Below are positions 43,768 through 53,644 of a stretch of DNA of 64,000 nt, piece after piece. Every line of letters starts with the position of its first letter. Positions within the stretch are counted from its first letter, which is position 1. A model generated the notes under the pieces. The model saw nothing but the letters and a program-made list of their open reading frames with translations, was not told the DNA's origin and searched no databases. The translations under genes and the position numbers were made by a program. This stretch comes from Novipirellula aureliae (GTDB taxonomy: Bacteria; Planctomycetota; Planctomycetia; Pirellulales; Pirellulaceae): positions 62,001 to 126,000 of the forward strand of contig NZ_SJPY01000001.1 in NCBI RefSeq assembly GCF_007860185.1, given 5' to 3'.

Positions 43768-45366
43768 TTATTTGCGAGTCGGAGCGATAGTGAAGATGGG
43801 TACGGAGACAACTCTCGCGACTTTGCCATTTTCAAGACGGTGCTCATCTGGGAGACGCTCCCCCTTCGTTGTCTTTCTGCCGTCAAAAACGACGAGGAAC
43901 ACGTCCGCGTCGAAATACATGTCGTCGTAGTAGCCCAACTGTTCGAGGCCAAGCTTTGCTTTTCCGATGCCCCATCCTGGGCCGACGACCTTCAATTCAA
44001 CGACGAAAGTTTTGCCTTGAAAGAAAACCACTAGGTCGACGTAGCCTTCGCCGACCCGGAGCTCATGTGCAACAAATGCCTGACCACCACCGTATGCGTC
44101 CAGAAACATGCCGAGTAGTGACTTGCCGATCGCTTCCGGGCGAGAACTAAACTTGCTTCCGTATTCCTCCCAAAAAATCTGTGAGTCTTCACGGGCTACA
44201 CGTTTTCCGAAACGATCCAGAACTTTTACAAATGATTCGGGCTTCGTGAGAGACTCAATACGCTCCCGAAGTTGTGGCAGTTCATCGAGATGACGCTCTT
44301 TCTCGAACTGCTGAAGTCGATCCGTAACTATGCTGTTAATGACCTGTTGATTCGTCAGCGTCTCGATGACAATGGCCTCTTCCGCTTCCTCTATTTCCTC
44401 AACCCAATCGTCATTATCGTTGGGGGCTAACAGTCCTCCTCGGATTTGCTGTGGCGACAAGTAATCGACCGATGCGAACAGGCGATTGGTAGCAAGTGTC
44501 TGGGCTACGCTGCTGAAAATGGCATCATTCAGAGAGGCAAGCCCTCCGACATTTCCAAAGTCCGGCATCGTCAGCGGTGACATTAGAGAACTTATTTGCT
44601 CAAACGAAGTAAGTTGAAGATCTGAAACCAAACGGAAACTCGCAAGCTGGTGTTCTACCTGACCAATCAAATCTATCTTTGGTGCAGTGAATGTAACTTC
44701 GGGAATCCGGATTTTACTCAATGCTTTCACTTCAGACAAAACTCGGTCAATGGACGTCTGCAATTCAAGGTTCAATTCCGGCATCTTGATCGAATACTGG
44801 TCTATCAAACGAGTAGTTTCTGCTCCCATATCCGCAAACTGATTCCGATCGAATCCCGCGAAAACAGACGCGGCTGTGTTTTCGTACGAGCGCATCATTC
44901 GTGTAGCGGCTTCAACTTCGGATTCGAGACTTCGTTTCAATTCACGCATTGAACGCTCATGGTCTTTCCAAGGTTTCGAATGTTTGAATGTGGTCGCAAA
45001 CGCTTTGCAAGCTGAATATCCCGACTTGACTTCTTCTTCGTAACTTTCTGTCGTCTCTTCTGTGTTAAGAAAATGTCTCGCTACTGCGTCCCAGTCAGCT
45101 TCATCGAACGCATTCGTATCAACGACGGGAAAAACACTTTTCATGAAGATTCGCTCCAACATCTGTTCGTCTTGTGTCGCCGAGTCAGCCGCCTGCATGG
45201 CACCGCCAGAAATATACGGGTAGACCTTTACTTCCCCCATGCTAGGCAAACGCAGCACGACACGCTCGACCTTAAGGTCTTTTATCGAAATAATCCCCCG
45301 TCCCAGCTTTTCACCAGCCTCTTTTACGGTTTGGGATGAAGGTGCGTCATTTGGCTTCTCTGTCAT
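43768..45366 (-). CDS. Nuclease-domain protein with long helical region
   Basis: The ATG at 45366 gives 532 residues. The first 360 residues are mostly helical and partly coiled coil (RELKRSLESEVEAATRMM, ELNLELQTSIDRVLSEVKAL). The C-terminal 130 residues form a PD-(D/E)XK-like domain: HELRVGEGYVDLVVFFQGK with Asp, FVVELKVVGPG with E-x-K, and GLEQLGYYDDMYFDADVFLV. It lies 75 bases after the Rad50-like gene and may be the last gene of that operon. The nuclease could be an effector or toxin of the cluster. Function inferred. Confidence 0.72.
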   Translation of the reverse strand: MTEKPNDAPSSQTVKEAGEKLGRGIISIKDLKVERVVLRLPSMGEVKVYPYISGGAMQAADSATQDEQMLERIFMKSVFPVVDTNAFDEADWDAVARHFLNTEETTESYEEEVKSGYSACKAFATTFKHSKPWKDHERSMRELKRSLESEVEAATRMMRSYENTAASVFAGFDRNQFADMGAETTRLIDQYSIKMPELNLELQTSIDRVLSEVKALSKIRIPEVTFTAPKIDLIGQVEHQLASFRLVSDLQLTSFEQISSLMSPLTMPDFGNVGGLASLNDAIFSSVAQTLATNRLFASVDYLSPQQIRGGLLAPNDNDDWVEEIEEAEEAIVIETLTNQQVINSIVTDRLQQFEKERHLDELPQLRERIESLTKPESFVKVLDRFGKRVAREDSQIFWEEYGSKFSSRPEAIGKSLLGMFLDAYGGGQAFVAHELRVGEGYVDLVVFFQGKTFVVELKVVGPGWGIGKAKLGLEQLGYYDDMYFDADVFLVVFDGRKTTKGERLPDEHRLENGKVARVVSVPIFTIAPTRK

Positions 45367-45441
45367 GAAACTACCCATTTCTGCGACTTCCGTCGCGCAA
45401 ATCAATCCTCCCTGACGTCAATTCCGTGCTGCGCGATAACG

Positions 45442-48400
45442 TTATGAGCACTCGGCACGAACTCCGTTCGATCGTGGCCCCAATAAGTGACACTTTGTCA
45501 CATTGATTCCCGAACGCTCGCATTTTCGAATGATGTACTTTGCCTCTTCCATATCGTGCGACGAGAGGAATACCTGGTAGCCAAGTTCAACTATCAACCC
45601 ACGAATTATGTCAATGAACGCAGAGGTATGCAGCAAGTCAGAACTTTGCAATGGGTCATCCAAAAGCAAAGCTGGCCATCGACTCCATCGATACTCCGTG
45701 CTGGCCGCTAAAAGAGTCGAAAGACCCTGAACTGCCATTTGCCCATCGCTCAATTCGAGCTGTGGGGGCGTCTCTTGAGAGGCTAAACCAGATTCTCGAC
45801 TGACAGACTGGCGAAGTTCGATTGCGCCGCGCACAGTCCGCGTCTTCCAACCGATTTGGTAGCGGAACGGCGACAAGACGTTGTGGAATTGTTGAATGCG
45901 AGTTGCCAATGGCCGCAACGCCCCGTCATTAAACTCGTCCACTTTTTCTTGAAGGTCCGTTGCAAGCTTTGTGGCGCGCTCTTTGACATCCTTGACATGA
46001 TCAAGTCTCCTTTGCGTCTCAGCGATCTTCGCTTCGAGCTTCGCCGTTAGTTCCGATTCAGAACAATTGTCGTGCTTTTTGCGTGCTTCTGCTATTCTGG
46101 TGATGAGTTCGGAAGATTCGAAAGTTAACCGCCACGCCGTTAGCCGCTCGGCAGTTTGAATGCATTGGCGTCGCAAATTGTGCATCTTTTCGACTGTGTC
46201 TTCTCTCTCTGACAAGCCGCGTTGTTGAGTCGCTGATTCAGGTGTTCCGTCAAGCAATTGCTGCCACCGATCAAGCAATGTCGTCTGCCGTTGCTGACTT
46301 GTGACACGGGTGGCAATTTGTAACTCAAGTTCGCCGTTAAGTTGTTCGAGTTCTTTTGTAACTTTAGCCTGTTCAGCTTCAGCCTTTTTGAAATCCTGCT
46401 CTGCGATTCCAAGCAGCGTTTTTGATTTGGCCTCATTGGAACGTAATTCCGTGACTATTCTCGCGAATTCATCCCCATCAATACTTGGTTTACCGAGTTG
46501 CAATTGAAACGCTTCCAGGACCGATTCATCCTCTTTGATCGAGGCCACTGTTTCATCTATTTTTTGCTGAATACCAATAACCACATTGTTGAAATGTTCA
46601 AGCTCGGAATGTATTTTCCCTCGTCGTTCGCGTGAGTCCTCAAGGGAAGGCAAGGCCGCGATGCTCGCTTTAGCTTGTTCAACTTGTATTTTGTTTTCGT
46701 CGATCGCCTTCGACAACTGCTCGCGATAGGTGGTCGCATCAAATCCCATTCCAATGCCTTCCTGCTCTATAGCAGAGGACTCTTCGTTACGTGAAGAAAT
46801 CGTTCGTGATAGTGCCGCTAATCTCGGTGGCAATTCGCTGATGCGGTTGTTTACGGACCTTAATTGCTCTTCATCCCCATTAAGCTCGTCTGTATTTTTC
46901 TGAATCGACAAATCAATCTGATCTGTATCGAACCCAGCTTCTGCCACCGATTTTCTTGCTCGTTTTTCCAATTCTCCCAATTCGTAGTTGGCTTGGCATA
47001 CAGGGCAGCTTAATGCGTCCTGAGCAAGGTGTTCGCAGATGACAGCGATTGCCTTAGTCATTGCTTCTGCGTTTTCCAAAGCAGCTTCTTTTTGTTGCTT
47101 CAGTCTTCTTCCTTCAGCTTTTGCCCGCACAATTTTCGCATCCAATCGCTCTTGTTGATTTTGCAACTCAGATTGTTCTTTTTGAAGTTTGCTCAGCTCC
47201 TCAATAGCCTTTGCACATTCGGAGTTTTGAGAGTCAAGACGATCAATTCTACCCCGGAATGCCTCGAACTTTGTCACTCGACTGGCCACGTTGGAAAGCT
47301 GGTTCGCAAATACGCTTCGTTTCTTCTCTTCCTTCTCGATCTGTTCTAATTCTTGCTCTAAGGAATGCACTTTCGCTTTCGCTTCCGTGATTTCTTCCCT
47401 CCGATTGGACAGAACCACTCGATTCGCAAGCAGCCGGGCCGACGCTTCACTCGCTTGCTCAGCTCTAGCCCTTTGCTCTTGAATAGTGGTAAGCTCCTGT
47501 TGTTGCCGTACTATTACGACGCGAAATCGCTCGACCGCTTGCTCGGCTGCCTTTCGCTTCGACGTCGTTAGCTCTATCTTGTCCGCCAGCGGTTGTTGTG
47601 ATTCAGTAAGACTCTCCAATGCACTACGAACCGTAGCCCATTCCGCAATTATCTGTGGAAATTGCTTCAGCGTTTCAATTTCGCCTGTGACATGGTCGAT
47701 GGCTTCATCAAGCTCCCGAACGAACGCCGACAGCCTGCGTTCCGGTGTCCAGTTTCGTTGCTCTTGCGCCTCAGGCATTTCGATCGGAATCGCCATTCCC
47801 GCCACTTGATCGTGCAGCTCGGATAGGAATGCCCCAGCTTGCTCAGGAGATTCAGTTCTTGAGTCCGTCAATCGGGTCGTAAACTCTAACCGCTTCACAA
47901 GCATCTCTTTCCAATCTGAAAGATCGCGTCTGTTGGTCAAAATCTCCGTTTCCAGCTTTTTCGTAACCCTATCAAATGCATATTTTGTTGAAAGCCCACC
48001 AAGAACTCTTCGCATAATGTCAAGCCGGTCCACGCCAGCTGGACCGCGTAGCAACTGCCATTGTTCTTTTGGCTTCTCCTCTTCAAACCGAAACTTTCGT
48101 GCTTGAGGAAGAAACATTGTCAGTCGCATGTACGTTGAGATGTCCTCCAATTCAGATGTCCAGTTGGGGCTTACGAGCAATTGAGCCAACTCACTTAACG
48201 ACGGATGTTGTGACACCGACCTGCTAATTCGTCGATTCTCGGCTCCGAATGTTGCGGCAACGAAATGGCTGTTCGGCTCTGCTTCATGCCGGGTCAGATG
48301 ATTGTCCAGTGAAGTTCGGGGCGGTAATGCTTCTTGTATACGGCGAACATCGCCCGTCAGAAGCCATTCGATTGCTTCGAAAAACGTCGTTTTTCCAAGC

Positions 48401-48516
48401 CCGTTCATTCCATAAACAATGACCAACCCAGGTTGAGCCGGAATCGAAAGTGAAAAATTCGGTCCAAATGCCCGAAATTGTGAGATATCAATTTTGGAAA
48501 GGTAGATGGGGTTCAT
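45442..48516 (-). CDS. Rad50/SMC-like ATPase with zinc hook
   Basis: The 1024-residue protein has the bipartite ABC ATPase of SMC proteins: Walker A VYGMNGLGKTTFFEAIEWLL near residues 36-43, two long coiled-coil arms, a zinc hook ALSCPVCQANYELGELE near residue 502, the signature ELSDGQMAVQGLSTLLAA near 922 and Walker B ALLLDDPLQSSDLL near 945, then LSSHDMEEAKYIIRK. It is a sensor or clamp on DNA. The start ATG overlaps the previous stop by four bases. The partner genes upstream (small linker protein and trypsin-like protease) point to an ABC-three-component conflict system. A Lamassu-like SMC is the other possibility. Confidence 0.88.
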   Translation of the reverse strand: MNPIYLSKIDISQFRAFGPNFSLSIPAQPGLVIVYGMNGLGKTTFFEAIEWLLTGDVRRIQEALPPRTSLDNHLTRHEAEPNSHFVAATFGAENRRISRSVSQHPSLSELAQLLVSPNWTSELEDISTYMRLTMFLPQARKFRFEEEKPKEQWQLLRGPAGVDRLDIMRRVLGGLSTKYAFDRVTKKLETEILTNRRDLSDWKEMLVKRLEFTTRLTDSRTESPEQAGAFLSELHDQVAGMAIPIEMPEAQEQRNWTPERRLSAFVRELDEAIDHVTGEIETLKQFPQIIAEWATVRSALESLTESQQPLADKIELTTSKRKAAEQAVERFRVVIVRQQQELTTIQEQRARAEQASEASARLLANRVVLSNRREEITEAKAKVHSLEQELEQIEKEEKKRSVFANQLSNVASRVTKFEAFRGRIDRLDSQNSECAKAIEELSKLQKEQSELQNQQERLDAKIVRAKAEGRRLKQQKEAALENAEAMTKAIAVICEHLAQDALSCPVCQANYELGELEKRARKSVAEAGFDTDQIDLSIQKNTDELNGDEEQLRSVNNRISELPPRLAALSRTISSRNEESSAIEQEGIGMGFDATTYREQLSKAIDENKIQVEQAKASIAALPSLEDSRERRGKIHSELEHFNNVVIGIQQKIDETVASIKEDESVLEAFQLQLGKPSIDGDEFARIVTELRSNEAKSKTLLGIAEQDFKKAEAEQAKVTKELEQLNGELELQIATRVTSQQRQTTLLDRWQQLLDGTPESATQQRGLSEREDTVEKMHNLRRQCIQTAERLTAWRLTFESSELITRIAEARKKHDNCSESELTAKLEAKIAETQRRLDHVKDVKERATKLATDLQEKVDEFNDGALRPLATRIQQFHNVLSPFRYQIGWKTRTVRGAIELRQSVSRESGLASQETPPQLELSDGQMAVQGLSTLLAASTEYRWSRWPALLLDDPLQSSDLLHTSAFIDIIRGLIVELGYQVFLSSHDMEEAKYIIRKCERSGINVTKCHLLGPRSNGVRAECS

Positions 48517-49244
48517 TTACTGTCCGCCTCAAGTAAAGCGGATACCAATGCATCATGTTCTACTGGCTCGCTTTTGAATTCAGGCCGTTCCAATACCTCT
48601 CGCCAAGCTTCGAAGTCAGACATTGAGTCCGATAGTGCATCGAGATTAATCCCAGATGTAGCCCCTGAAGCTTTCCAAGGTTCCGCGAGAAATGTTCGTT
48701 CCAAAAACTCCTCCAACTCCTTTGACCAGTTGTGATCGTTTTTCCCAGGGAGCCAAACGATTTTCCGACAGACTAAATCGTTACGTTCGATGATCTGTGA
48801 AAAATTCTGCCACTCACGCTCATCCTTGCTTCCTGACGGACCAACTAAAAATAGATTTAGGTCGTCACTGAAATCAGAGAGGAGCCAAGTTCTTGCAATC
48901 GCAGCATATTGCTGATAACCGTGCCACTGCGAAATCAGTTCACCGTAATACTCGTCGTCCCATTCGCCAGTTATCAGCTCGCGTCCAAGTTCGCCAATTT
49001 GGATTGCATACGATGAATGGTTTTTAATGAATAAACCAACCGGCGCGGCAATTTTATCCATCTCAGGCCGTAATTGTGCAATCGAATCAGCGTCGTCGCT
49101 AAACGAGTCTTGAATTGACGCTGACTTTGTTACCGTTTGCGATAATTGCTCTGGATCGTGAGCCACTTGATAGTTCCGTCTTGCGCTGCATTTCACCAGA
49201 GCGTCAATCAGAGCATTAACAGGGCTGGGCTCAGACACTGACAT
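48513..49244 (-). CDS. Putative middle component of an ABC-three-component system
   Basis: The 243-residue protein has no enzymatic motif. Seen are GELGRELITGEWDDEYYGEL, AIARTWLLSDFSDDLNLFLV, GPSGSKDEREWQNFSQII and VCRKIVWLPGKNDHNWSKEL with the following LERTFLAEPW. The position between a protease and a Rad50-like ATPase, with overlaps of 14 and 4 bases, matches the small linker (middle component) of ABC-3C systems, which connects ATPase and effector. The family assignment is inferred mainly from the neighbourhood. Confidence 0.6.
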   Translation of the reverse strand: MSVSEPSPVNALIDALVKCSARRNYQVAHDPEQLSQTVTKSASIQDSFSDDADSIAQLRPEMDKIAAPVGLFIKNHSSYAIQIGELGRELITGEWDDEYYGELISQWHGYQQYAAIARTWLLSDFSDDLNLFLVGPSGSKDEREWQNFSQIIERNDLVCRKIVWLPGKNDHNWSKELEEFLERTFLAEPWKASGATSGINLDALSDSMSDFEAWREVLERPEFKSEPVEHDALVSALLEADSK

Positions 49245-50964
49245 TATTTGCTCCAGCTACATACTGTTCCTGTACCGTGAGAAACTCGGAATAACGCTGT
49301 TCCAAGACAGCCCTCAACGTGTTGATCCCCTGCTCGATGGCAACCATCAATTCGCAGTCACCCGGCAGAACCAACGTACGGGTTGGCTCCTGGTGGAACG
49401 ACCTGCCGGACGGATTCACTTCTTGATCAAGTCGTGCTTCTGTAACGCGAAAAACTTCCCAAAGTGTGTGAAGATGAGGAAGCATCACAAATGGTGTTTT
49501 CCACTTGTGTGAGCGGTCTGCCATCCGTATTGTTTTGCCACTCATAATTTGTATTCCACATGAGTGGCCACTCATGTCATCTTGACCAAGATTTCCAGGT
49601 GATTGTACTCGCAAACTACTGAGCTTCTCAGGCAACGCAACGCACACCGCCAGTGAATACACCGTTGCATGTAAAACGCATGCATCAATTGTTTCTGGGC
49701 CAGTGCCAGCGGCAGACTCAGCCATCAACACACCTCCATCACTACAAAGCATCAACCCGAAAAAATGGTGCAATGTGCTTGAGTCGTTTTTCAATATATT
49801 GAGCCAATTGTTCCATAACTTTCGCATCGGGACAACCAAATCTGAGGCAATCTCGTAATGCAACTCACCGACGGGATTGTCAAATGCTTCGCTAACTCGT
49901 TCACGCAGTCGCCTGAAAGCCCATTTGTTACACTGCGATTTCAAGTGATCTGCCAATTCGTCGATATTATTAAAACGTAAACCGCCAAGCGGAATGGGTT
50001 CATCACCCAATTCTACGAATGCGTATTTGGAAAGCGTTTTCTTGATTGAAACACCGTCCACTGGAACCCATTCTTTTGTGCAACACTCACATCGAGATCT
50101 CCACGCCGCCGCCCCCATAAAGTGCAGCTCAGTATTTGCACGCGCTGTCGCGAACGGCGACTGAACGACAATTCGTTCGATTGCCGACGTTAAGATAGGC
50201 GACTCATCGGGCAATATGTTGCACCAAAGTCCCGTTAGTCCATCTTGCCAAACGCTAAGAATTAGATGCTCGTCCATATTCGTTCGGCATCCGCGATCGT
50301 CACTTACAACCGACAAGATGCGGCGCGATGCGTCCCACGACTTAAGCTGCGTCTCCTGGAGACGTTGCGGATGACGCTCGACCACTTCGTCAATAGGCGT
50401 ACAATACAGAATGCTGTCTTGCGATACATGATGGTAAGAAATCGATCCGATGACGTAGACTTCGCCAGTGTTATCGCGTGGACAAACGATAACCGGCCCC
50501 CCGGAGACTCCGCCGAAGGGCGAATTCTGCTCACCTAGACGCGCACCTTGATCACAAGAAAGCTGCATTCGGGGCGATGTTTCTGTTCCACTTTGGGCGT
50601 TACTTATATGTCCTTCCAACGTGAGCCCGCCTTCATCGACTTCCGCGTTTTGTACTGGATGTCCGTGAAGCTGCCACTGCGTTGAGGGTTTTAGCTGCAT
50701 TGGTCGTGCAATTATTGGCAGCGGCTCTATTGTGTGTGATTCTGGATCCACTTCAATCAGGGCAATGTCGAGGTCCGCGTCTTTTTCGACGACGGTTCCC
50801 GTAATACGACAAGACGGAAATATGAGCTCAACATTCGTATTCAGTTCGGAATCAACTACGCAATGATCTGCTGTACAAACAATCTTGCGGCTGATCAACC
50901 AAGCAGAACCAACGTGCTGATCTGAGACCAATAGCCGTGCGACACTATGCCTAAAGTCCGTCAC
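49231..50964 (-). CDS. Trypsin-like serine protease effector
   Basis: The 577-residue protein starts with a chymotrypsin-fold protease without a signal peptide: His34 in IVCTADHCVVDSE, Asp66 in DADLDIALIEVD and Ser154 in GGVSGGPVIV. The triad is complete, and the enzyme should act in the cytoplasm. The C-terminal 370 residues are unassigned. They include RCECCTKEWVPVDG and HHFFGLMLCSDGGVLM and probably dock on the partner ATPase. The GTG start overlaps the phosphoesterase stop (GTGA). In ABC-three-component systems similar proteases are effectors. The target is unknown. Confidence 0.8.
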   Translation of the reverse strand: MTDFRHSVARLLVSDQHVGSAWLISRKIVCTADHCVVDSELNTNVELIFPSCRITGTVVEKDADLDIALIEVDPESHTIEPLPIIARPMQLKPSTQWQLHGHPVQNAEVDEGGLTLEGHISNAQSGTETSPRMQLSCDQGARLGEQNSPFGGVSGGPVIVCPRDNTGEVYVIGSISYHHVSQDSILYCTPIDEVVERHPQRLQETQLKSWDASRRILSVVSDDRGCRTNMDEHLILSVWQDGLTGLWCNILPDESPILTSAIERIVVQSPFATARANTELHFMGAAAWRSRCECCTKEWVPVDGVSIKKTLSKYAFVELGDEPIPLGGLRFNNIDELADHLKSQCNKWAFRRLRERVSEAFDNPVGELHYEIASDLVVPMRKLWNNWLNILKNDSSTLHHFFGLMLCSDGGVLMAESAAGTGPETIDACVLHATVYSLAVCVALPEKLSSLRVQSPGNLGQDDMSGHSCGIQIMSGKTIRMADRSHKWKTPFVMLPHLHTLWEVFRVTEARLDQEVNPSGRSFHQEPTRTLVLPGDCELMVAIEQGINTLRAVLEQRYSEFLTVQEQYVAGANNVSV

Positions 50965-52445
50965 TGCGGTGGTTCTCCTGAGTAAAACTTCAGTGCTGTG
51001 TTCACCGAGCCATCACGTTCGACGATGGCTCGAACGTAACTCAAGTGACGGACCACATAAGGCTCATAATTCTGTTGTTTCATGTCTAGTAAAAACTTCT
51101 CGATGGCTTCATCAGCGATAGTCTCATTCGATGACCCAATTTCTTTTGGGAGTCGCAATACGTCAGCCCATGTACCAGCATTCAGGTATTTCCCGCCTCC
51201 CATCTCAATCTCCTTCGGGAAATGAGTATGACCAAAGACGATGGCCTCAAATCCCCGTTTTATCAATTCTGCTGCTGGTATGAGGTACACGTTCGTTTCT
51301 GTATCTGTGGCAAAGTCTGCAATATCATGGACTCGTTTCAAAGCAATTCGCACACTTTTTAGTCGCTCTGCTGCGTCATCGCTTCGCAACTTAGAATACA
51401 GACCCCACGGACACGTTAGGTCAATCGTCGCCGCTGCCTTTGCCGCTAATCGGCTCATTACCGATGATTTGTCAGTTTTTGATCCAGACAATTGCCCCGG
51501 CCGTTTTGGTGCGCCCAGGAATGTCTCCGCATCCGTAGCCAACTCCTCGCGAAGAAAAGAATTTAGGTCTAAGTGAGTCTCCGACACCCGTCCAGACATC
51601 AGACCGGGACGTTTAGAGGGCGTGTTTGCGTAAGATCTTTTCGCTATTTTCCCCATCTCGAAGGCTAATTCGAAGAATTTTCGAGTTTCGGGATACAGTG
51701 CTAGCATTAGCGGGATTGCCGCACTAAACTCCGGCTTCAGTAAGTTCAGAAAAGGTACGTTTGGCAACCTTGGATTGACTTCATCGACGACGATGCTACT
51801 GCCGACCGGTGGTTGAAAAAACAATTTCCCTCTATCTGCATCGTTAATTTTCATTCCGCGCGACAGTTGGGATCGTTCGCGACGGAGCATATCGAAATCA
51901 ACCGCATTAAATCGATCATACTGATTACCATGCTCGACCAGCAGCCTTCCGCATGAGTATGCCTCGCCATCATAAATGAACCGTAATTTGGAGCCGCCCC
52001 CAAGTAATTCAACAAATCTGTCGCGCACTTTGGGAAGGCAAAGTTCGACATCATGGTTGCCTAGCAAGACCACAATTTGGCAACCCATTGAAGCAAGGTC
52101 ACTTAAGGCGGCAAAAGGCCCTCGACCGTCATCTCCAACAAAACGCGCCGCAATGTCAGTCAACTCTTCGCAAATGGCTGCCTCATTATTCTGCCATGCC
52201 AACGGCGTGTAGTTGTTGGCCGGATTTGGTGCCAAAAAATCGACGATATCGCCATTGAGTACAATTTGGGAGTCGCCATCGAATGCGTGAACTTCCCCCT
52301 GAAGACTGTCAAGAAATCTAGTCAGCTGACTGACCGATCTAAAAATAGAGCTTCCAAGACTTGTTCGATCTCCAAGGCGTTCATCTAGCGATCCGCCTAG
52401 GTGCCAGTCAGACGTAATGAATAGCTGTGTACGTCGGGTGCTCAT
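50961..52445 (-). CDS. Calcineurin-like metallophosphoesterase
   Basis: The 494-residue protein has all metal-binding motifs of the family: Asp13 and His15 in TSDWHLGGSLD, LNGDIVDFLAP, LLGNHDVELCL, VEHGNQYDRF and FGHTHFPKEIEMG with LNAGTW. A helical insertion of about 200 residues separates the third and fourth motifs. It could hydrolyse nucleic acid ends, cyclic nucleotides or phosphoproteins. It overlaps its neighbours by four bases on both sides (ATGA upstream, GTGA downstream), which ties it to the protease and to the restriction-like genes. Confidence 0.85.
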   Translation of the reverse strand: MSTRRTQLFITSDWHLGGSLDERLGDRTSLGSSIFRSVSQLTRFLDSLQGEVHAFDGDSQIVLNGDIVDFLAPNPANNYTPLAWQNNEAAICEELTDIAARFVGDDGRGPFAALSDLASMGCQIVVLLGNHDVELCLPKVRDRFVELLGGGSKLRFIYDGEAYSCGRLLVEHGNQYDRFNAVDFDMLRRERSQLSRGMKINDADRGKLFFQPPVGSSIVVDEVNPRLPNVPFLNLLKPEFSAAIPLMLALYPETRKFFELAFEMGKIAKRSYANTPSKRPGLMSGRVSETHLDLNSFLREELATDAETFLGAPKRPGQLSGSKTDKSSVMSRLAAKAAATIDLTCPWGLYSKLRSDDAAERLKSVRIALKRVHDIADFATDTETNVYLIPAAELIKRGFEAIVFGHTHFPKEIEMGGGKYLNAGTWADVLRLPKEIGSSNETIADEAIEKFLLDMKQQNYEPYVVRHLSYVRAIVERDGSVNTALKFYSGEPPQ

Positions 52446-53644
52446 TTCTCAATAATTTCCTGATTTAATTCATCGTACCGATAGTTTACGATCTCGCCGT
52501 TGATGAGCAGATTGACTGCGGCTTCGATGATGTGGAGGGGGACGACAAACCATTCACGCGGCGTATGCCGTTGCCCGGTGGCGTCGAAAATGTCTAGGTT
52601 TAGGCACGCTTTCGCGAAGAAACGATGAAGTAGCTTTTCGAGTTGCTGCGGGTTTAGATTGTATGTCGCAAAGTGCGTAACAGGCATGACATCCGCCATT
52701 AGGAAGGTCGGATCTTTCGTGGCGTTTGCTGTGCGGTGATCAACAGGTTGGCTGGAAAAACCAACTTTAAACAAGTCGTCAATCTCCTGAATTCGTGGGT
52801 CATCTGAAAGCGATCGCAATACGTAGATATAACCAGTCGCTTCATCTTCTTGCGTGATGGCATATTCGGACTCGAATAGCTCTCGTTGATGCGCATCAAT
52901 AATTTGGCGGCTGGTTTTGTCTTTCCATAGAGCCGATGCCAACGAACGCAGCAGCATGTTGGATTCGGTCCCGTTTCCAAACACGCAATACAATCGTGCA
53001 TTGTAGTTGCCGTGTTTCTTCTTTTGCCACTTACCGAGTTTTCCCACATAGACCAGTAAGCCGTCGAGTACGAAGAAGGTCTCTTCGCGAATCTGACGCT
53101 CGCTACGGAACGGAACAGTAACGCGCATTCCCGATTGCATCAGTGCATGTTGTTCTTGGAACAACGGTTCGAATTGGTCGAACTCTTTGCAAGCCTTCCG
53201 TTTTGCGACGTGATCGGGTTTCTCAGGTGTCTTGGAAACGTGTTTTAAATCAAAAATGTCTTCGGGATCACTTTCAGTTTGGCAGTCAACGTCGAGTAAA
53301 CCGAGAGTATCGTCATTGAGAACATCGTCGATGGATTCAATCGTAGCTGGATCAACGTTCTTGACGTCCCCAAGCAGATCAAATACATCGTAATCTTTCA
53401 ACGCAGCAGCCCGTGCAGGACTGTCTCGGAGGCCCTTCAGTCGGCTAAAGAGACGACGCTCGCCTATGTCACGACTTTCACCGGGCTCCCGGTTATATTC
53501 TCGATAGAAAGCGTTGATCTCTTCAAACGAAGCGACCAGACGCTGATCTGCCGTAATTGCATTCGATGGCTTGGGTTTCACGTCAAGCAAACCTAGTGGA
53601 TCGTCGGCGAGGATTCGCTCAAGTTCTTCTTCAAAGTGTTTCAT
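52442..53644 (-). CDS. GIY-YIG nuclease-family protein (T5orf172/MUG113-like)
   Basis: The 400-residue protein has a C-terminal GIY-YIG domain of the T5orf172 type: ATGYIYVLRSLSDDPRI near residue 270, DLFKVGFSSQPVDHRTANA, FATYNLNPQQLEKLLHRFF with the catalytic Glu, and TPREWFVVPL. The first 260 residues contain two copies of a short DDPLGLLDV/DDTLGLLDV segment and a region with GERRLFSRLKGLRDSPARAA. It would cut or nick DNA. The start ATG overlaps the helicase stop (ATGA). It commonly accompanies a helicase and methyltransferase as here. Confidence 0.82.
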   Translation of the reverse strand: MKHFEEELERILADDPLGLLDVKPKPSNAITADQRLVASFEEINAFYREYNREPGESRDIGERRLFSRLKGLRDSPARAAALKDYDVFDLLGDVKNVDPATIESIDDVLNDDTLGLLDVDCQTESDPEDIFDLKHVSKTPEKPDHVAKRKACKEFDQFEPLFQEQHALMQSGMRVTVPFRSERQIREETFFVLDGLLVYVGKLGKWQKKKHGNYNARLYCVFGNGTESNMLLRSLASALWKDKTSRQIIDAHQRELFESEYAITQEDEATGYIYVLRSLSDDPRIQEIDDLFKVGFSSQPVDHRTANATKDPTFLMADVMPVTHFATYNLNPQQLEKLLHRFFAKACLNLDIFDATGQRHTPREWFVVPLHIIEAAVNLLINGEIVNYRYDELNQEIIEK

